From Chitinophagaceae bacterium (lineage in GTDB: Bacteria > Bacteroidota > Bacteroidia > Chitinophagales > Chitinophagaceae): DNA of 64,000 nt. A model generated the notes under the pieces. It searched no databases, was not told where the DNA came from, and was given only the letters and a program-made list of their open reading frames with translations. A program made the translations under genes and the position numbers. The stretch lies in assembly GCA_947372105.1 (NCBI GenBank), contig CANBSH010000001.1, positions 42,135 to 106,134 of the forward strand. Reading direction: 5' to 3'. This document shows, one piece after another, positions 10,044-18,752 of this stretch (the stretch's first letter is position 1; each line of letters begins with the position of its first letter).

Positions 10044-11504
10044 TTAAAGTGATAAAGACTCGCCTTTGTAAAATTCAAGGAGCTTAATTCTAAATACATA
10101 CTCATACTGAGCAGATTTAAAATTCACTTTAGCCTTTAAAAAATTATTTTGATTGTTCAATAATTCAATAGTACCTAACAAACCTAGCTCATACCTTTTC
10201 TTCGCAAATTCGAAAGCTTTTTCGGCTGAAGTCACTGCCTTCTTATTGGCATTTAATTTGTTTAATGCTACAATGGCATTGGTATAGGCAGAGTAAATAT
10301 CTTGCTTTAATTTACGATTGGTATTTTCTTGATTTAATTCAGCTGATTTGTAATTCAACTTTGCTTGTTGATAGGAAATACGAGCTTGTCCACCATTAAA
10401 AATAGGGATGGATAATTGAAAGCCAAAACTTTGACCAAAATTATTATTGACTTGTGTCCCCCAACCATTCCATACATTCCCAAAATTACGCGTCCCAGTG
10501 GTGGCGGCATAAGTGGGGCTTTGTACAAAATATTTGGTATTATTCATTGTTACAAAAGGACTCGCAGGTGTAATAGCACTTAATCCTGTTAGTTCATAGC
10601 CGTTAATATATTTGAACTGATTTGAAAAATTAGAAGTTAAACTATATCCAAAACTTAAAGAAGGATAAAAATTCGCTTTGGCAGCCAATGAACTTTTTTC
10701 AGCGGCTTTTACTCGAAATTCAGCTGCTTTTACATTAGGTAAATTTTGTTGCGCTATGGTAAAAACATAGTCAGGTTGCAAATCGGCAAAGCCTTGCAAT
10801 TTAATTTGATCCACAGGTTGTACAAGAACATCAAAATCGGTACCCGCATCTAAATTCAACAACGCTTTTAAACTTAATTTAGATTGTTCCACATTTGAAA
10901 TTGCCGTTATATAATTACTGCTGTCATTAGCAAGTTGGGTTTCTAATTCCAATAAATTAATTTCGGGAAGCAAACCAACTTCTACTCTTTTTTTAGTTGC
11001 ATTTAATTGCTCTAAAGTTTGTTGAATTTGAATTTTAGAAATTTCAGATTGCTCAATAGTAGACAATACTTGTAAATAAAAAGTAGCCACGTTCAATGAA
11101 ATATCATTAGACGCATTTTGCAAATCGGCCAAAGAAGCTTGCCAGTTATAATTAGTAGCGTCTGCGTTATTTTTTAACTTTCCTGCATTATATAATTGAA
11201 TACCCCCATTTAAACCAAAGTTATTGTATAAGAATTGCGTATTTGCAAAGCCATTTGTCGTTGGGTCAATAGATCTTCCTAGTCTTAATCCCATACCAGA
11301 AGACCCCGTTAAACTGGGTAATCTGCTGGAGCTAGCCAATTCGGCTTGTAGTTTAGCAAGACGCGTTTGAACATCGGCTTGCTTAATAGAAATATTATTT
11401 TTTATCGCATATTCCACGCATGTTTTTAAGTCCCACTTCGTGGCCTGTTGCGCTTGAACTTGAAAAGCAAAACCCACTAAAAATAAAGAAAGTATGTATT
11501 TCAT
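10044..11504 (-). CDS. TolC family outer membrane protein
   Basis: Signal peptide, WDLKTCVEYAIKNNISIKQADV, repeated coiled-coil regions, KKRYELGLLGTIELLNNQNNFL. Confidence 0.92.
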   Translation of the reverse strand: MKYILSLFLVGFAFQVQAQQATKWDLKTCVEYAIKNNISIKQADVQTRLAKLQAELASSSRLPSLTGSSGMGLRLGRSIDPTTNGFANTQFLYNNFGLNGGIQLYNAGKLKNNADATNYNWQASLADLQNASNDISLNVATFYLQVLSTIEQSEISKIQIQQTLEQLNATKKRVEVGLLPEINLLELETQLANDSSNYITAISNVEQSKLSLKALLNLDAGTDFDVLVQPVDQIKLQGFADLQPDYVFTIAQQNLPNVKAAEFRVKAAEKSSLAAKANFYPSLSFGYSLTSNFSNQFKYINGYELTGLSAITPASPFVTMNNTKYFVQSPTYAATTGTRNFGNVWNGWGTQVNNNFGQSFGFQLSIPIFNGGQARISYQQAKLNYKSAELNQENTNRKLKQDIYSAYTNAIVALNKLNANKKAVTSAEKAFEFAKKRYELGLLGTIELLNNQNNFLKAKVNFKSAQYEYVFRIKLLEFYKGESLSL

Positions 11505-11629
11505 CTAGTATATATATAAATTAAATAGCTTTTGACCCTACAAAAGTAAACTAATATTAAATAGGTCTCTAAATATTAGACAGGCGGAAGGGGGGTCTGC
11601 TGAACAGCGATTAGTATAGATGAAAGGTG

Positions 11630-12955
11630 TTAAACAGCCTTTTTATAATAAAATAACCTGTAAATCACTAAAACAACGGCTACTAAACATATAGCAGTTA
11701 GGGCAGAATAAGGTTTATCAATCACCACTGCCAATGCCACTAACGCATAGGATAATACAAAAATAACGCAGAAAATAGGGGTCCATTTTTTTAAAGCCCC
11801 AGTGACTGACTCATTTCCTTGATTTTTTTGTCTCAAAATAAGTAAAGTAGCCGCCGAAGTGCTCATCCCCATGCAATCTAGAAATATGCTAAAGCTTAAT
11901 ACATCATCTACCCCTTTACCAAAAAAGGTCACCAAAATAGTAGTGATGGCAAATAAAGTTAATCCAGGAACTAAGGCTTCTGTTGTAGGATGTTTTTGTT
12001 GAAAAATTTTAGGCAAGACTTTGTCCTCACTCATCGCAAACATAACGCGAGGATTACTCATTAAAATGACATTCACGTAAGCCAACACACTTAATACCAT
12101 AGCAAAATCAAAAACCTTAGCGCCTAATTTACCAAACCAAGCTTCAAAAAGAAGTGACCCAATGGCATTTGCATTTTTCATGGATTCAAACCCAATCACT
12201 TTAATATAAGTATAATTAATAGTGAGATATAAAAACAAAACAACTAATATGCCCACTACAATACCACGCTGCATGGTTTTCGCGGATTTTACTTCAGATC
12301 CAAAATTGATGGTTTGTTGATAGCCTCCGTATGTAAAAAACACAGACACTAAACTAACTAATAAAAGTAAGGCTCCATTAGTTCCATCATACACGTAAAT
12401 TTTTCCTTCATTCACTCCGTGTGGCGGAACTGTCACCCCTTTGAATAAAGAAGAAATTAATAAAACAATTAAACTAATTTTCACCACTGTCAAAATGTTT
12501 TGTGTGCGGCTACTCGTTTTTAATCCCAATAAATTCACCACATAAAATAATGCCACCGATAAAGAAGCTACTCCAATATTAAATAATGTACCAGAAGGTT
12601 GTCCAAATAATAAATCACTTACATAGTCGGCTCCAATTAAAGCTACTACGGCTAAAGAAGCTGCATTGCTAATTAATATTAAAACATTTATGGTAAACCC
12701 TACCCCTGGATGATAACAATGCGCAAACACTTTATAATACCCTCCCATTACGGGTAAACGTTGTCCAATTTCAGCATAAGTTAATGCTCCAAACAAAGCA
12801 ATCACCCCTCCTATTAACCAAGCCGTGAAAAAAATACCAGGTGTTCCTGACTTTGCAGCAATCGTAGCAGGGGTTTTAAAAATACCCATCCCTATAACTA
12901 AACTCACCACAATCATGGTTAAACTAAAAAAATTAATGCTTTGTTTTGATTTCAT
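11630..12955 (-). CDS. APC-family amino acid permease
   Basis: About 12 TM segments; SLVIGMGIFKTPATIAAKSGTPGIFFTAWLIGGVIALFGALTYAEIGQRLP. Confidence 0.9.
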   Translation of the reverse strand: MKSKQSINFFSLTMIVVSLVIGMGIFKTPATIAAKSGTPGIFFTAWLIGGVIALFGALTYAEIGQRLPVMGGYYKVFAHCYHPGVGFTINVLILISNAASLAVVALIGADYVSDLLFGQPSGTLFNIGVASLSVALFYVVNLLGLKTSSRTQNILTVVKISLIVLLISSLFKGVTVPPHGVNEGKIYVYDGTNGALLLLVSLVSVFFTYGGYQQTINFGSEVKSAKTMQRGIVVGILVVLFLYLTINYTYIKVIGFESMKNANAIGSLLFEAWFGKLGAKVFDFAMVLSVLAYVNVILMSNPRVMFAMSEDKVLPKIFQQKHPTTEALVPGLTLFAITTILVTFFGKGVDDVLSFSIFLDCMGMSTSAATLLILRQKNQGNESVTGALKKWTPIFCVIFVLSYALVALAVVIDKPYSALTAICLVAVVLVIYRLFYYKKAV

Positions 12956-13124
12956 GCTTACGTTTTTAAGTATGCAAATAATTTAAATTTAATATAAAAC
13001 TACTTAGTCTAATTGCTTAAGCAACTACCCTATTTTAATAAGCTTAAATATAACAAAAAGCGGTTAAGTTTTCAACAATGGGTTAATAATTAATGCATTC
13101 GGCAAAATTATTTACACTTATGTT

Positions 13125-13290
13125 TGTCTTGGAATTAGGTTCATGCAAATGATTAAAAGGGAACCCCGTTTAAATCGGGGGCTATTCCCGTAGCTGTGAG
13201 TTCATTGCCAAAAGCAATCAATGCAATATATCCACTGAAGCAATTTGGGAAGGATGCATTCAAAAAGAACAAGCCAGAAGACCTGCCTAA
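13125..13290 (+). promoter_or_regulatory. Cobalamin (B12) riboswitch
   Basis: TTAAAAGGGAAcCCCGTTTAAATCGGGGgCTaTTCCCGTAGCTGTGA ... TCCACTG ... TTTGGGAAGG ... AAGCCAGAAGACCTGCC, canonical cobalamin-riboswitch elements in order, upstream of a BtuB-like receptor. Confidence 0.93.
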
Positions 13291-13460
13291 TTAATAAATC
13301 AACAGCTTTCGGGTAAAAAGCAAGGATTGTAAAAAAAAGATTTGCGTTTGTATAACATTGGATCACTTAAAAAGGGATCTTATGCTTTGTAACATGCACA
13401 TCAATTAATTATGGTTCTCTTTCTCCAGGAAGCTCATTGTTAACAATAAAAAACAAAACA

Positions 13461-15404
13461 ATGAGCCAAAAATTATTTACGCTCTGGGTGTGCATCATGG
13501 CCGCCTTCCCTTCTGTCTTGGGGCAAAAAAAAGACCTTTCTCTGAATGACAGCTCTCAGTCAAACAATCGAACTTTAGAAGACGTTGTAATTACTGCCAA
13601 CAAAATTGCACAAAAACAAAACAGTACCGGCAAAGTCATCACTGTAATTAATCAAGAACAGCTTATCGCAAATGCAGGAAGAACCGTTGCTCAAATACTC
13701 AATGAGCAAGTAGGATTATCACTTCCCGGAAGTTTAAGTAATGCAGGTACAGTTCCTAGTATTTACATGCGAGGTGCTTCTAGTGGACGTACTTTGATTT
13801 TGATAGATGGAAATCCTGTGGGAGATCCTTCCATGATTAGTAATGAGTTTGATTTAAACTTAGTGCCCTTAGATCAAATTGAAAGAATTGAAATTTTAAA
13901 AGGATCGCAAAGTACTTTGTATGGATCAGACGCCATTGGTGGAGTGATTAATATTATCACCAAAAAATCTAGCGCCACTCATTGGATCGGCGGTGCCAGC
14001 AAAGGCAGTTATGGTACTCAAAAATGGAATATTCAACATCATAACAATTGGGGTAAACTTAATTTGAATGCAGGTATTGAGCAACAAACTGCCACTGGAT
14101 TTTCTTCTGCCACCGACATCAAAAACACGGGTAAATTTGATCCAGATGGATATGAAAATAAAAGTTGGTTTGTAAAATTACAATATGATATTAAGCCTTC
14201 CCTGCAAGCTACCCTATTTACACGCAAAACGGCCTATACTGCTGCCATTGACTATGGCGCTTTTATGGATGATAAAGACGATCATTTTAAAAATGCGACT
14301 CAACTTACTGGAACTGAAATAAAATATCAAAAAAATAAAACTAAAGTTCAATTTCAATATCAAATGAGTACACAAGATCGAAGTTATAAAAATGATAGCG
14401 TCGATAAAACGTATACGATTTATGAAGACAATCAATACGCAGGGAAATCTCATTTTGCCGACTTGTTAGTGGCACAACAAATTCACCCTAATATCCAATG
14501 GATTGTAGGGTCCGACTTTAGATATGGATCCTATCATCAAACTTATATTTCATTGAGCCAATGGGGGCCTTATAATGATCAATTCAAAGACACTTTCCAA
14601 TTTCAAAATGCATTGTACAGTTCCCTATTACTGAATGACTCCAAAAACAAATGGTTACTTGAAATAGGCGGCAGATTTAATAAACAATCCAGATACGGAA
14701 ACAATCAAACCTTCACCGTGAGTCCTTCCTATAAAATAAATAGTGAATGGAGAATCTTAGCCAATATATCTTCTGGATTTAAAGCGCCTTCTTTATATCA
14801 ATTAAGCTATAATGAAAAATTATTGCCTGAGAAATCGGTAAACGCTGACATGGGTATCGAATATAAATCCAATACATTATATACCAGACTTGTCGCTTAT
14901 CAACGAACTATTGATAATGGAATTGATTATAATTATATTGACTATAATTTTTTCAACTTTATCCAACAAAAAGTAAATGGATTAGAATTAGAAGTAAAAT
15001 GGAATCCCAATGAGCACCATCAAATTTCAGGCAACCTGAGTTGGATGGATGGAAAGGAAACCAACCAAAATAGAGTCACGACCACCGATACCATCACCTA
15101 CCCTTATTTATTAAAACGCCCCAAAAACACCTTGGGTTTACAATGGCGTTTTGAACCCAACCAAAAATGGTCTTTCCAATTACATGCGCAATATGTAGGT
15201 GCTAGATATGATGTAGGTGGTTATGCAACAGATGATGTAAAATTACAGGACTACACTTTATTCAATGCGCATGTGCAATATAAGATGAGTAAACATGTGT
15301 TGTTGTTTAGTGATATTCAAAATGCAACGAATACTACATTCAATGAAATTAATGGGTACAATAGCATCGGACGCATGTGGATGTTGGGTATACAAATACA
15401 TTAA
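13461..15404 (+). CDS. btuB: TonB-dependent receptor, probable vitamin B12 transporter BtuB
   Basis: TonB box/plug (LEDVVITANKIAQKQNSTGKVITVI, YMRGASSGRTLILIDGNPVGDPS, ILKGSQSTLYGSDAIGGVINIITKK) under a cobalamin riboswitch; the longer ORF starts at 13437. Confidence 0.88.
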   Translation: MSQKLFTLWVCIMAAFPSVLGQKKDLSLNDSSQSNNRTLEDVVITANKIAQKQNSTGKVITVINQEQLIANAGRTVAQILNEQVGLSLPGSLSNAGTVPSIYMRGASSGRTLILIDGNPVGDPSMISNEFDLNLVPLDQIERIEILKGSQSTLYGSDAIGGVINIITKKSSATHWIGGASKGSYGTQKWNIQHHNNWGKLNLNAGIEQQTATGFSSATDIKNTGKFDPDGYENKSWFVKLQYDIKPSLQATLFTRKTAYTAAIDYGAFMDDKDDHFKNATQLTGTEIKYQKNKTKVQFQYQMSTQDRSYKNDSVDKTYTIYEDNQYAGKSHFADLLVAQQIHPNIQWIVGSDFRYGSYHQTYISLSQWGPYNDQFKDTFQFQNALYSSLLLNDSKNKWLLEIGGRFNKQSRYGNNQTFTVSPSYKINSEWRILANISSGFKAPSLYQLSYNEKLLPEKSVNADMGIEYKSNTLYTRLVAYQRTIDNGIDYNYIDYNFFNFIQQKVNGLELEVKWNPNEHHQISGNLSWMDGKETNQNRVTTTDTITYPYLLKRPKNTLGLQWRFEPNQKWSFQLHAQYVGARYDVGGYATDDVKLQDYTLFNAHVQYKMSKHVLLFSDIQNATNTTFNEINGYNSIGRMWMLGIQIH

Positions 15405-15417
15405 ATGAGCATTTTTC

Positions 15418-15449
15418 AAAAAGCTTTGTATCTTCATACAAAGCTTTTT
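15418..15449. terminator. Perfect 13-bp hairpin followed by T-tract (terminator/attenuator)
   Basis: AAAAAGCTTTGTA-TCTTCA-TACAAAGCTTTTT(TT). Confidence 0.85.
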
Positions 15450-15451
15450 TT

Positions 15452-16030
15452 ATGGAAATACATTTTGACCAACTGTTAACCATTATATTCACCTTATTTG
15501 CAGTGATTGATATTGTGGGATCTATTCCTTTGCTTATTTCCATGAAAGAAAAAGTGGGTGAAATTAAATCATTCAAAGTGACCCTCATTTCAGGAGGATT
15601 AATGATATTATTTTTATTTCTTGGCAAACCTTTTTTACAAATATTAGGATTGGATGTAAAATCTTTTGCTGTGGGAGGTTCTATTGTGATATTTTTATTA
15701 GGGTTGGAGATGGTATTAGGACATGAAATATTTAAAGGCGATAAAAATGCGCATAGTGGAGCCGTGGTACCAATTGCTTTTCCCATTATCGCAGGAAGTG
15801 GGACACTAACAACCATCATGTCTTTGAAAGCCAACTTTGAAGAAGCTTATATTGCGGCAGGTATTATCATCAATTTAATTGTAGTCTATATCGTACTTAA
15901 ATCACTTAATTATATTGAAAGATTATTAGGCCCCGGTGGCTTACTAGCCGTACGTAAGTTTTTTGGAGTCATCTTGCTAGCTATTGCCGTTAAAATTTTC
16001 TCTAGCAATATTGGTGCTATTAAAAGATAG
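15452..16030 (+). CDS. MarC family membrane protein
   Basis: FTLFAVIDIVGSIPLLISM, GLEMVLGHE, PIAFPIIAGSGTLTTIM, FFGVILLAIAVKI; start taken as the internal ATG at 15452 rather than the ORF start at 15377. Confidence 0.88.
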   Translation: MEIHFDQLLTIIFTLFAVIDIVGSIPLLISMKEKVGEIKSFKVTLISGGLMILFLFLGKPFLQILGLDVKSFAVGGSIVIFLLGLEMVLGHEIFKGDKNAHSGAVVPIAFPIIAGSGTLTTIMSLKANFEEAYIAAGIIINLIVVYIVLKSLNYIERLLGPGGLLAVRKFFGVILLAIAVKIFSSNIGAIKR

Positions 16031-17567
16031 ACTCTTTCTTTAAAATTTCAAGTGCTTCTTGATCCTTATATTCATTGATAAGAATTCTCAATTGATTTTT
16101 CAATTGATTGATGAGTTTTATTTTAGAGACGTCATGAATGACATTATTCATTTCATGAGGATCTTTACTTAAATCATATAATTCCCATTGATTATTGGGT
16201 CCATAAAATCTTATTAATTTATAACGCTGTGTTCTGATGCCAAAGTGAGGAGCTACTTTATGAGGTTCAGGATACTCATAATAATGATAATAAATCGCAT
16301 CCCTCCACTTCAAAGTAGCTTTTGGATTTTTAAGTATTGGAAAAAAACTTTTTCCTTGTATTTCTTTGGGAATTTTTAATCCTGCCATATCTAACAGAGT
16401 AGGCGCAAAATCTACATTGAGTACCATATTTTGAATCTGCGTGCCTGGTTTAATTTTTGTTGGATATTTTATGACAAAAGGAGTTCTCAAACTTTCTTCA
16501 TACATAAATCTTTTATCAAACCAGCCATGTTCTCCTAAATAAAATCCTTGATCAGAAGCATAAATCACAATAGTATTTTTATCGAGCCCTGTGCTATCTA
16601 GATAATGTAATATTCGTCCAATATTCCTGTCCAATGATTTTGCAGTTGCCAAATAATCTTTTAAATAACGCTGATATTTCCATTCTATAACCGCTTTTGA
16701 ATCGTTTTTAATTTGCTCATATTGCTTTTGAATCGAATTATAATAATTAGAGTAAGCCTCCTTTTCATTGGAGTTCAATCTGCCAAACATACCTGGCTTT
16801 TTATAGTTGACATTCATTTTTAAATCATCGCCAAGTAGCATTGTTTTATCAATAGTCATATCTTGTTCAGAAGCGGCCACTCTATCTTTATAAGTGTCAT
16901 AAAAATTTTCCGGCATACTAAAATTTTGATCATCATATGCTCCTAAATCTTCTATAGCAGGCATCCAGTTACGATGTGTTGCTTTTTCTCCAATGACTAA
17001 AAAAAAGGGTCTTGTGCTATCTCTTTGATGCAACCAATCAAAAGAAAAATCACTTATTAAATTGGTGACATAGCCTTTATATCGAGTGGTATCATGAGAC
17101 ATATTAATAAAATCCGGTTGATAATAGTTCCCTTGATCTGGTAAAATTTTCCAATAATCAAAACCTTGAGGATAAGATTGCAAATGCCATTTGCCCACCC
17201 AAGCCGTTTGATAATTTGCGTTTTGTAATAATTTTTGAACTTGTTGCTGTGTGCCGTCAAATAATCGTTTAGGACTATTATCCTTTAACCCATTTAAATG
17301 ACTGTATTTCCCTGTTAGAAGTACCGCTCTACTGGGTGCACAAATCGAATTCGTTACAAAAACATTTTTTAAAATAGCTCCCTCATTAGCAATACGATCA
17401 ATATTAGGGGTTTTCATTAATTTGCTTCCATACGCCCCTATAGCTTGTTGGGTATGATCATCAGAAAATATAAATACAATATTTGGCTTGCTATTGGTCT
17501 GAGAATACAAATATGCAGACGAATAGAGCAATAACAGCATAGAGATATAAATAATTTTTCGAATCAT
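16020..17567 (-). CDS. Secreted sulfatase (arylsulfatase-like)
   Basis: Signal peptide then KPNIVFIFSDDHTQQAIGAYGS, CAPSRAVLLTGKYSHLNG (CxPxR formylglycine site), YASDQGFYLGEHGWFDKRFMYEESLRTPF; the longer ORF extends to 17618. Confidence 0.93.
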   Translation of the reverse strand: MIRKIIYISMLLLLYSSAYLYSQTNSKPNIVFIFSDDHTQQAIGAYGSKLMKTPNIDRIANEGAILKNVFVTNSICAPSRAVLLTGKYSHLNGLKDNSPKRLFDGTQQQVQKLLQNANYQTAWVGKWHLQSYPQGFDYWKILPDQGNYYQPDFINMSHDTTRYKGYVTNLISDFSFDWLHQRDSTRPFFLVIGEKATHRNWMPAIEDLGAYDDQNFSMPENFYDTYKDRVAASEQDMTIDKTMLLGDDLKMNVNYKKPGMFGRLNSNEKEAYSNYYNSIQKQYEQIKNDSKAVIEWKYQRYLKDYLATAKSLDRNIGRILHYLDSTGLDKNTIVIYASDQGFYLGEHGWFDKRFMYEESLRTPFVIKYPTKIKPGTQIQNMVLNVDFAPTLLDMAGLKIPKEIQGKSFFPILKNPKATLKWRDAIYYHYYEYPEPHKVAPHFGIRTQRYKLIRFYGPNNQWELYDLSKDPHEMNNVIHDVSKIKLINQLKNQLRILINEYKDQEALEILKKESIF

Positions 17568-17737
17568 AGGTTCTATTTTAAATGATTGATTTAAATAAGG
17601 GACCCTATTATCTAGCATCGGAACTAACCGCCCTTTTTAATACAATAAATTTAATACGAAATATTTAAATCGTGTATTAAAAAAGAAAAGGGATTCGAAT
17701 TATTATATAATAACAATTAAATGATAATTTTGCGGGG

Positions 17738-18595
17738 ATGATTCATTTCATTTTCAACCCTCATGCAGGGCATCAAAAAAGCACGCAAAAAAGTAAAATC
17801 TTACAACTATTGCGCGAAGTTCCCAATAGTTTAGTTTGGATCACTACGCAACCTTTGGAAGCCACTCAAATGGCTCAAAAAGCCATTGCACAAAAAGCAG
17901 ATAAAGTAATTGCAGTGGGAGGTGATGGAACTATCAATGAAGTTGCTTCTGCTCTTATAGAAACCACCATTCCATTAGGCATTATACCTTTAGGATCCGG
18001 AAATGGATTAGCAAGACATTTAGCCATTCCGCTCCACCCTAAAGAGGCTTTACATGTCGCCTTACATGGAAAAGAAATCGCTATGGATGTGGGACTTATT
18101 AATAATCGACCTTTTTTTTGTACAATGGGAATTGGTTTTGATGCACAAGTAGCTACTCGATTTTCTAAATCTGCACAAAGAGGCTTTAAAAATTATGTAA
18201 AAGCAACTTTAAAAACTTTATTCCATTATCAACCCATCAAAATAAGTTTGAATCATGGGCCATTTGAAAAAGTTTTTTCTTTAACGATTGCCAATGCGAA
18301 TCAGTTTGGAAATAACGCCTATATATCTCCTTACTCTGATGTTCAGGATGCTCAATTAGAAGTGGTTAAAATAAAACCATTAAATATTTTTCAAGCAGGT
18401 TATATGGCCATCCAACTTTTTTCAAAAACAATTCACACTTCCAAGAATACCACTATACAATCTGTGAAATCATTGCATATACAATATGCATCCAAGCAGC
18501 CTTTGCATATTGATGGAGAAGCGCTTTTGACAACCCAGGAAACAATTGAAATAACTATGGAACCCTTATCTCTTTTAGTAGTGGTTCCATCTTAG
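17738..18595 (+). CDS. Diacylglycerol/lipid kinase family protein (YegS/BmrU-like)
   Basis: FIFNPHAGHQKS, VIAVGGDGTINEVASALI, PLGIIPLGSGNGLARHL, HIDGEAL. Confidence 0.9.
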   Translation: MIHFIFNPHAGHQKSTQKSKILQLLREVPNSLVWITTQPLEATQMAQKAIAQKADKVIAVGGDGTINEVASALIETTIPLGIIPLGSGNGLARHLAIPLHPKEALHVALHGKEIAMDVGLINNRPFFCTMGIGFDAQVATRFSKSAQRGFKNYVKATLKTLFHYQPIKISLNHGPFEKVFSLTIANANQFGNNAYISPYSDVQDAQLEVVKIKPLNIFQAGYMAIQLFSKTIHTSKNTTIQSVKSLHIQYASKQPLHIDGEALLTTQETIEITMEPLSLLVVVPS

Positions 18596-18651
18596 GTTAT
18601 TTCTTAGGTTATTTCTTAGATTCTTTGTTAGGTTCTTTCTTAGACTCCTTT
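18592..18651. repeat. Five imperfect 12-bp tandem repeats, TTAGGTTATTTC-like
   Basis: TTAGGTTATTTC / TTAGGTTATTTC / TTAGATTCTTTG / TTAGGTTCTTTC / TTAGACTCCTTT. Confidence 0.85.
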
Positions 18652-18752
18652 TGTTCAGTTACTTTTTTGTATCACTACAGTCAATTATTCAATTATAAAT
18701 TACATAAAAGGTGTGGTAATTTATTATGAAGCCATTATCTTTGTTACCACCT

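Noticed and set aside
11590-11606. GGGGGGTCTGCT-like string shared with the rfbC 5' region (about 32340)
   Set aside because: Too short and in unrelated contexts (intergenic vs coding); best explained as chance.
15377-15451. N-terminal extension of the MarC ORF overlapping btuB
   Set aside because: Not MarC-like and runs through the terminator hairpin; the start at 15452 fits the family.
16020-17567. Link between the sulfatase and GldK as its formylglycine-generating enzyme
   Set aside because: GldK shares the FGE fold but is a structural T9SS component; a modifying role here would be unsupported speculation.
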